From Planctomycetota bacterium (GTDB lineage: Bacteria > Planctomycetota > Phycisphaerae > UBA1845), in the NCBI GenBank assembly GCA_022567365.1, contig JADFHG010000086.1:1-10205 (forward strand): a DNA stretch of 10,205 bases, written 5' to 3'. Under the pieces are notes generated by a model, which was given only the letters and a program-made list of their open reading frames with translations, searched no databases and was not told where the DNA came from. A program made the position numbers and the translations under genes. Of the stretch, positions 6,213 through 10,205 are shown in pieces (the first letter of the stretch is position 1; each line of letters starts with the position of its first letter).

Positions 6213-6895
6213 ACGCACCGTCGAAGTACGTCTACCGCAATCTCCCGAACATCGTTTCATTCTTAGGTGTGCTGCCCCTTTGCATCCTTCTCCAGGGAAA
6301 TACGTTTCTGTATCTCTGCCCGCTCATCGTGTTCAACAACATCATGGATGATCTGGACGGGATTCTGGCCAAAAAGCTGGGGCTTCGCAGTGCGTTTGGC
6401 GCCGGGCTGGACAACGTATGTGATGCCGTGGCGCATATCTTAATCGCCATGGTCGTCGGCGTTCATTATGGCGGATTCGTGCTGGCGGCGAGTTTGATCT
6501 CTGCCGTGGCGATTCTCATCCGCGTCGTCCAGCGCGTGGATCCATCCTATGCGGGCGGCACCGGAACGCCGACCAACGAATTGATGCGTCACCTCCTGCT
6601 GGTGATTCTTCTTCAGGGATTCCTGGGACCGGTAGAGCCGAGTGGCGGGTTCGGCATCACTCCGTTCCTTGTCGCGGTTTTTCTTTTGAACTCGGCTTCG
6701 ATGCTGGTTCCATTCGCCATGCCTCACCTTGTCCGCTCGAAAGCCAAGACAGCGACGGCAATTCTGGGCGTCAATATAGCCCTTGCGGTGGCTTGGTGGA
6801 TCCCGGTGACAGCGCCTTTCGTGGCCGTTATCTTTCTGGGGACTTACCTCTACTCGTTCGTGGTGGGTTGTGTGGGATGGCGCCGACGGGCATGA
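6209..6895 (+). CDS. CDP-alcohol phosphatidyltransferase (membrane)
   Basis: A 228-residue integral membrane enzyme of the CDP-alcohol phosphotransferase superfamily, which moves a phospho-alcohol from a CDP-linked donor to an acceptor alcohol. The signature spans residues 47-72 with perfect spacing: D47-x2-D50-G51-x2-A54-K55-x8-G64-x3-D68-x3-D72. All four metal-binding and catalytic aspartates and both glycines are present; the usual Arg after Ala is Lys. About six hydrophobic segments are visible (roughly 13-29, 33-46, 74-107, 128-141, 150-170, 183-222), as expected. The start is taken as TTG at 6209, which overlaps the methyltransferase stop as TTGA; no ATG precedes the signature region in this frame, and the ribosome-binding sequence is weak (GGCGGAG at 6184-6190), so translation is probably coupled. 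It is the last gene of the operon. Confidence 0.88.
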   Translation: MNAPSKYVYRNLPNIVSFLGVLPLCILLQGNTFLYLCPLIVFNNIMDDLDGILAKKLGLRSAFGAGLDNVCDAVAHILIAMVVGVHYGGFVLAASLISAVAILIRVVQRVDPSYAGGTGTPTNELMRHLLLVILLQGFLGPVEPSGGFGITPFLVAVFLLNSASMLVPFAMPHLVRSKAKTATAILGVNIALAVAWWIPVTAPFVAVIFLGTYLYSFVVGCVGWRRRA

Positions 6896-6897
6896 GT

Positions 6898-6915
6898 GGC
6901 CGCATCCTGGCGGCC
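6898..6915 (+). terminator. GC hairpin just after the operon, terminator-like without a T tract
   Basis: GGCCGC (6898-6903) and GCGGCC (6910-6915) form a perfect 6-bp stem with loop ATCCTG, three bases after the stop codon of the CDP-alcohol transferase. No T run follows, so intrinsic termination is uncertain; it may instead protect the transcript end. Confidence 0.3.
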
Positions 6916-6993
6916 CAACGAACAGAGGCTCGCCGAAGACGGCAGCCCCGGCTTCTCGACATCAAGACACCCGCACGCGAAGATCGGTGGTCC

Positions 6994-7047
6994 AAGTGCC
7001 CGAGAAATCGGATAAGTCCGCTGGCACTTTGGGCCTGAATCGGGCAC
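6994..7047 (+). promoter_or_regulatory. Overlapping alternative hairpins in the leader of the channel gene
   Basis: AAGTGCC (6994-7000) can pair with GGCACTT (7023-7029). The overlapping GTGCCCGA (6996-7003) can pair with TCGGGCAC (7040-7047) over eight bases. A small CCGA-GAAA-TCGG hairpin (7000-7011) competes with both. The larger pairings exclude each other, as in attenuators or riboswitch-like leaders, but no known RNA family was recognised. Confidence 0.3.
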
Positions 7048-7056
7048 GATGCGCAA

Positions 7057-7099
7057 ACCGCCGGGCGGGCCAACCCACGGGTGGGCTTGACGCGGCGGT
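7057..7099 (+). repeat. Nested inverted repeat before the channel gene
   Basis: ACCGCCG (7057-7063) pairs with CGGCGGT (7093-7099). Inside, CCCA (7074-7077) and TGGG (7082-7085) form a stem with loop CGGG. This could be a stable RNA hairpin 30 bases before the start codon, a dispersed genomic repeat, or a protein site. Confidence 0.35.
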
Positions 7100-7108
7100 C
7101 TGACAGAG

Positions 7109-7120
7109 CCAGCCGGCTGG
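7109..7120. promoter_or_regulatory. 12-bp palindrome overlapping the ribosome binding site
   Basis: CCAGCCGGCTGG equals its own reverse complement and shares its last two bases with the ribosome-binding sequence GGAAGGA (7119-7125). Occupation or folding here could affect translation of the gene that starts at 7131. Confidence 0.3.
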
Positions 7121-7130
7121 AAGGACAGAC

Positions 7131-10100
7131 ATGAAGTTGTTGAATTTGCCGCTTTTTTTATCGTGCGTTTTGTTGGTGCCGGCGGGGTTGGCTTCTGCCC
7201 AGAACGCGATCGATCTCGACGATGACGCCCTTGTGGGCCGCGTCAAGACGGAGATCGACGCCCTGATCGAGGCGGGCGAAAAGGCCGACGCGCATAAGAA
7301 GGCGCTCGATGAAAACGATGCGAGTCTCAAGGCGGCTCGAGAAGCGGCGAATGCGCCGCTGCCGGTCGAGCCCGGCGAGATTACAGAACTTGACGAGCAA
7401 TCGCTTATCAGCCAAGTGGCGCTGCGCGAGGAGTACCTCGGCGCCTACCGCAAACGCAAGGATCAGCTTGACCAGATCCCCGACTTGACCGGCGACCGTC
7501 GCAAAATGATCACTCAGGCGACGGAGGCGTTCCGCATCGCGGAGCAGCACGCCGGCGATCTCCGCCCACTGCTGACGGAACTGGCCCGCCGTGTTCAGCC
7601 AGACCGAATCTCGCAAGACGAGAGTACTTTCCGCGGCGAGGACGTGGATTCCTGGATGCGACAGGCTGTCGAACGGCAAGTCGAGTATGCCGGCTGGCTT
7701 GAAACCTACGCCGCCGAGAAGCAACTGCCCGAGAGTGGGCTCAAACTCGATGCCGTCTGGAACCTCGAAACGCAGCGTAGTCTTCAGTACTCCCTGGACG
7801 AGGCCAGTGTCATGCTCCAAGCCGCCAAACATGAAGCGGCTGAAAGGGAAGAACTTGAGAAGACTGATCCCGCCGCTTTGCCAACATTCATCACACGCGC
7901 TCACGATGATTGGCGTCGCGCGGTGGTGGAGTATGAGGGTGCCGCGGATCGCGCCGAGATCAAGCGTGCGGCTCTTGCCGATCTGGAAGCGGATCGAAGT
8001 AACTTGACGCCGCCCTCCAAGGAGTCGATTTCCGAAGGAGAGGGGCATTCTGAATTGAAAACGGCTCGCCGCGATGCGGCCTTCTCAGACGAATTGGTCC
8101 TCTACGACACGCGTCGGCTGGAACTGGCCGGCCAAACGAACGACGCAGCCAGTGAACTCATGCAGGAACTGCTGGCGATCCCGACCGCGTTTGAACATGC
8201 CCGCCGCCAGACAGTGACGCTCAAGGCGGCCCTCAAGCTGGCTGATGACTGGCAGGGCGAAGAGAAGATCGCGTCTTTCGATGTTCCCGAGGGCACCAGC
8301 GACGTGAGCCTGGCGGCCCAGATCCGATCCCTCGCGCAGGCCGAAGCCGCCCGGCGGCGCGAAGTTGATGAAATCGAGCAACGGATCAACGACAAGACTC
8401 TGATCGAAGCCGCCCGGCTGGGGTTGGACAAAGAGCAAGGGAACAACCAACGGTTCCACGAAGTGCTCCGGGAAGAACTCAGCTACGCCGCCTTCCTGAA
8501 GGAAATGGCGGCCAAGGACGAAACGACTTTGATTGCCCTCATGGAGCCCGGGGGGACGCTCAACGCCTCAATCGAGAAACTGGCCACTGCCGTGAACGAA
8601 GCCCAGCGGCAATTCGACCACTCGGTTCAAGCACTGCGCGGAGCGCGTGATGCCATCGGTTCCGTGGAGAATCCGTACGTGCGTATGGGGTTTCGCAAAG
8701 CCCCGCAGCGCCTCGCCGAGATCAAGGCTGAACTGAAGCAGCCCGGAGGCGACGGCATCCCCGACAACCGCAGCGCCAACCCCTTCAAGGACGCGACAAA
8801 CGGTAATGGGACTCAGCCCGTCGTGGTGCAAACGGATGAACTGCTGCTGGACCAAATAAAGAAGATGCAGCGAGAGTTGGAGGCTCAGCAGGATTTCGCA
8901 ACTGCTCACTGGCAGTACTTCGACAACCTGGATGGGAAGATCAAGCTCTATACAGAAGCATTGGATGGGCTGGACAAGGCTTTCACGTCGGCCTCCCAGG
9001 CGCGGTCCTCGCTGATCAACGAAGAAAAGCGCAAGTATGCTTGTGCGCGCGAACTCGAGCGCCGGCTCCACGAAGACCGCATCGATCGAACCCAGATCTC
9101 TTTCGACCTTTCCGAGACACTGGCCCGCAAAACCATTATCCAGGCTCAATCCGATCGCGACGAGCAGGCCCGGCGGCAGGCCAAGCTGCGCAAGTACCAC
9201 CAGGATGAGCGGGATCGGTTGCAGGCACTCTCCACGTTTGGGACGTGGGCGAAAATCCGCGCCGATGCCACAGGCAAAAGAGCGGCGCTGATCGTGCTGC
9301 CGGTCCGGCGAATTAAGGCGGCTGCGTTGCCCATCGAGGAGCTCGAGGAAGTCGATGGGAAACAACTGGAATACGATGCGAAGATCCGGCGCGGCGAGGA
9401 AGACGATGCTTGGGAAAGTGTGCTCGCTGCGGTGTCCCGGGTGAAGAAGCGGGAACTCTTCGACGACTCGCTGGAGACCTACTATCGGGCGCTCACCCTG
9501 GTCAACCGCCAAATGAACGAATACGACAAGGGCCTCAAGGCTTACCAGGAATTGATCGAGTCTTGCAACCGGGAACGCAGTCAAATCGCAGAGGCCCCGG
9601 AGAATTTGGAGGAGGGGCTGAAGCTGAGAATCCTCAGTTACCATACCGCCCGGCATCTCGCTGCCATCGCCGCCTTGCCCAGCGCCCAGCTCACCATCGA
9701 GGACGCTTTCAAGCGGGACTATGGATTGCCGCTGCCCATCCCCGAACAGGCCCGCGAGTGGGACAAGGACTACTGGGCGGACCGCCTTTTTGCCGCCGAG
9801 GCACGCCTGTGGGGTCACCGAAGCTGGATAGAAGACGTTCGCAAGCTCCTCTCAAAGCTGGGATTGGATGACGAGATCGACCGCTACGATCAGCACCGGG
9901 CCAAGATCGAGAACAAGATCGGAGCGCTGAAGGATCGGCGACAGGATCTGCGTCGCTCCATTACAGCGATCCGCGCTGATTATTCCGCGGAGATTTACAA
10001 AGCCGCGGTTCGCACGCTGATGTCCCTGCTTTTGATCCCGGTTTTGGCCTGGGTAGTGGTGTACCTCGTGAACCGCTTCGCAGGCCGGATCGAAGGACGC

Positions 10101-10205
10101 GTGGTAGACGGCATGGCCCGGGATCGTATTACCTCCCATGAACGCATGAAGACGCTGTCCAGCGTCACGCGCAAGACAGTGTCGGTGGTGGTCTGGGCCA
10201 TCGCC
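7131..10205 (+). CDS. Large exported coiled-coil protein, probably an MscS/MscK-type mechanosensitive channel (3' end missing)
   Basis: The frame is open from the ATG to the window edge, giving 1025 codons with no stop, so the protein is cut. Residues 1-23 are a signal peptide with LASA before Q24. Residues about 25-955 have no membrane segment and are very rich in Glu, Lys, Arg, Gln and Ala, with long stretches that look like alpha-helical coiled coil. A first transmembrane helix lies at about 963-981 (SLLLIPVLAWVVVYLV). It is followed by a basic linker with ERMKTLSSVTRKT and the start of a second hydrophobic segment, VSVVVWAIA. This layout matches MscK-like MscS channels, where a large periplasmic helical region precedes the pore domain; the pore itself lies beyond the window, so the family is inferred. 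The ATG has GGAAGGA (7119-7125) five bases upstream. Long open frames on the other strand are shadows. Confidence 0.8.
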   Translation, partial: MKLLNLPLFLSCVLLVPAGLASAQNAIDLDDDALVGRVKTEIDALIEAGEKADAHKKALDENDASLKAAREAANAPLPVEPGEITELDEQSLISQVALREEYLGAYRKRKDQLDQIPDLTGDRRKMITQATEAFRIAEQHAGDLRPLLTELARRVQPDRISQDESTFRGEDVDSWMRQAVERQVEYAGWLETYAAEKQLPESGLKLDAVWNLETQRSLQYSLDEASVMLQAAKHEAAEREELEKTDPAALPTFITRAHDDWRRAVVEYEGAADRAEIKRAALADLEADRSNLTPPSKESISEGEGHSELKTARRDAAFSDELVLYDTRRLELAGQTNDAASELMQELLAIPTAFEHARRQTVTLKAALKLADDWQGEEKIASFDVPEGTSDVSLAAQIRSLAQAEAARRREVDEIEQRINDKTLIEAARLGLDKEQGNNQRFHEVLREELSYAAFLKEMAAKDETTLIALMEPGGTLNASIEKLATAVNEAQRQFDHSVQALRGARDAIGSVENPYVRMGFRKAPQRLAEIKAELKQPGGDGIPDNRSANPFKDATNGNGTQPVVVQTDELLLDQIKKMQRELEAQQDFATAHWQYFDNLDGKIKLYTEALDGLDKAFTSASQARSSLINEEKRKYACARELERRLHEDRIDRTQISFDLSETLARKTIIQAQSDRDEQARRQAKLRKYHQDERDRLQALSTFGTWAKIRADATGKRAALIVLPVRRIKAAALPIEELEEVDGKQLEYDAKIRRGEEDDAWESVLAAVSRVKKRELFDDSLETYYRALTLVNRQMNEYDKGLKAYQELIESCNRERSQIAEAPENLEEGLKLRILSYHTARHLAAIAALPSAQLTIEDAFKRDYGLPLPIPEQAREWDKDYWADRLFAAEARLWGHRSWIEDVRKLLSKLGLDDEIDRYDQHRAKIENKIGALKDRRQDLRRSITAIRADYSAEIYKAAVRTLMSLLLIPVLAWVVVYLVNRFAGRIEGRVVDGMARDRITSHERMKTLSSVTRKTVSVVVWAIA

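Noticed and set aside
7040..7106. Possible cyclic-di-GMP (GEMM) riboswitch, prompted by GCAAACC and CACGGG segments
   Set aside because: The GAAA tetraloop-helix arrangement and the conserved GACGCAAAGC segment are absent, and the spacing does not fit.
8568..9818. Long open frame on the - strand (416 codons), with another at 7158-8048
   Set aside because: Both are antisense to the channel-like gene, whose + frame is open from 7131 to the edge with signal peptide, ribosome-binding sequence and membrane helix. Their products are Leu/Val/Arg-rich without any recognisable family, as expected for shadows of a Gln/Glu/Ala-rich gene.

Overview
This GC-rich bacterial window has every supportable gene on the + strand. 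No rRNA, tRNA, CRISPR array or intact transposase was seen. The phylum cannot be proved from the sequence. The MscS-type channel with a very large coiled-coil exported domain, the extended -10 next to a start codon, and the general gene style fit Planctomycetota or a similar group, but this is a low-confidence inference.

Layout, left to right. (1) 1-251: no supportable gene, ending in an extended -10 that touches the next start codon. (2) 252-875: a DUF1801-family protein with an acid-free, lysine-rich tail resembling histone H1. (3) 876-1105: short intergenic region with a candidate leuS promoter. (4) 1106-3571: complete leuS (leucyl-tRNA synthetase) with intact zinc and editing motifs, but KQSKS in place of KMSKS. 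(5) 3572-4374: about 800 bases without a gene. It begins with a 97-bp element bounded by 15-bp imperfect inverted repeats, directly after the leuS stop, and also holds a 7-bp hairpin, a promoter-like pair and two long perfect palindromes (16 and 14 bp). (6) 4375-6895: three genes joined by 4-base stop/start overlaps: a sugar/alcohol-phosphate nucleotidyltransferase of the cytidylyltransferase type, a class I SAM methyltransferase, and a membrane CDP-alcohol phosphatidyltransferase. (7) 6896-7130: a leader rich in inverted repeats. (8) 7131-window end: the first 1025 codons of a large exported or membrane protein, probably an MscS/MscK-type mechanosensitive channel, cut by the window edge.

How the genes work together. 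The most interesting unit is the three-gene operon. Its enzymes match the logic of a CDP-alcohol (Kennedy-like) route: activate a phosphorylated or phosphonate head group with CTP, methylate a precursor or product, and transfer the head group in the membrane. The head group (choline, ethanolamine, aminoethylphosphonate, inositol or another) cannot be read from the sequence. The downstream mechanosensitive channel is also an envelope gene, but no functional link is shown.
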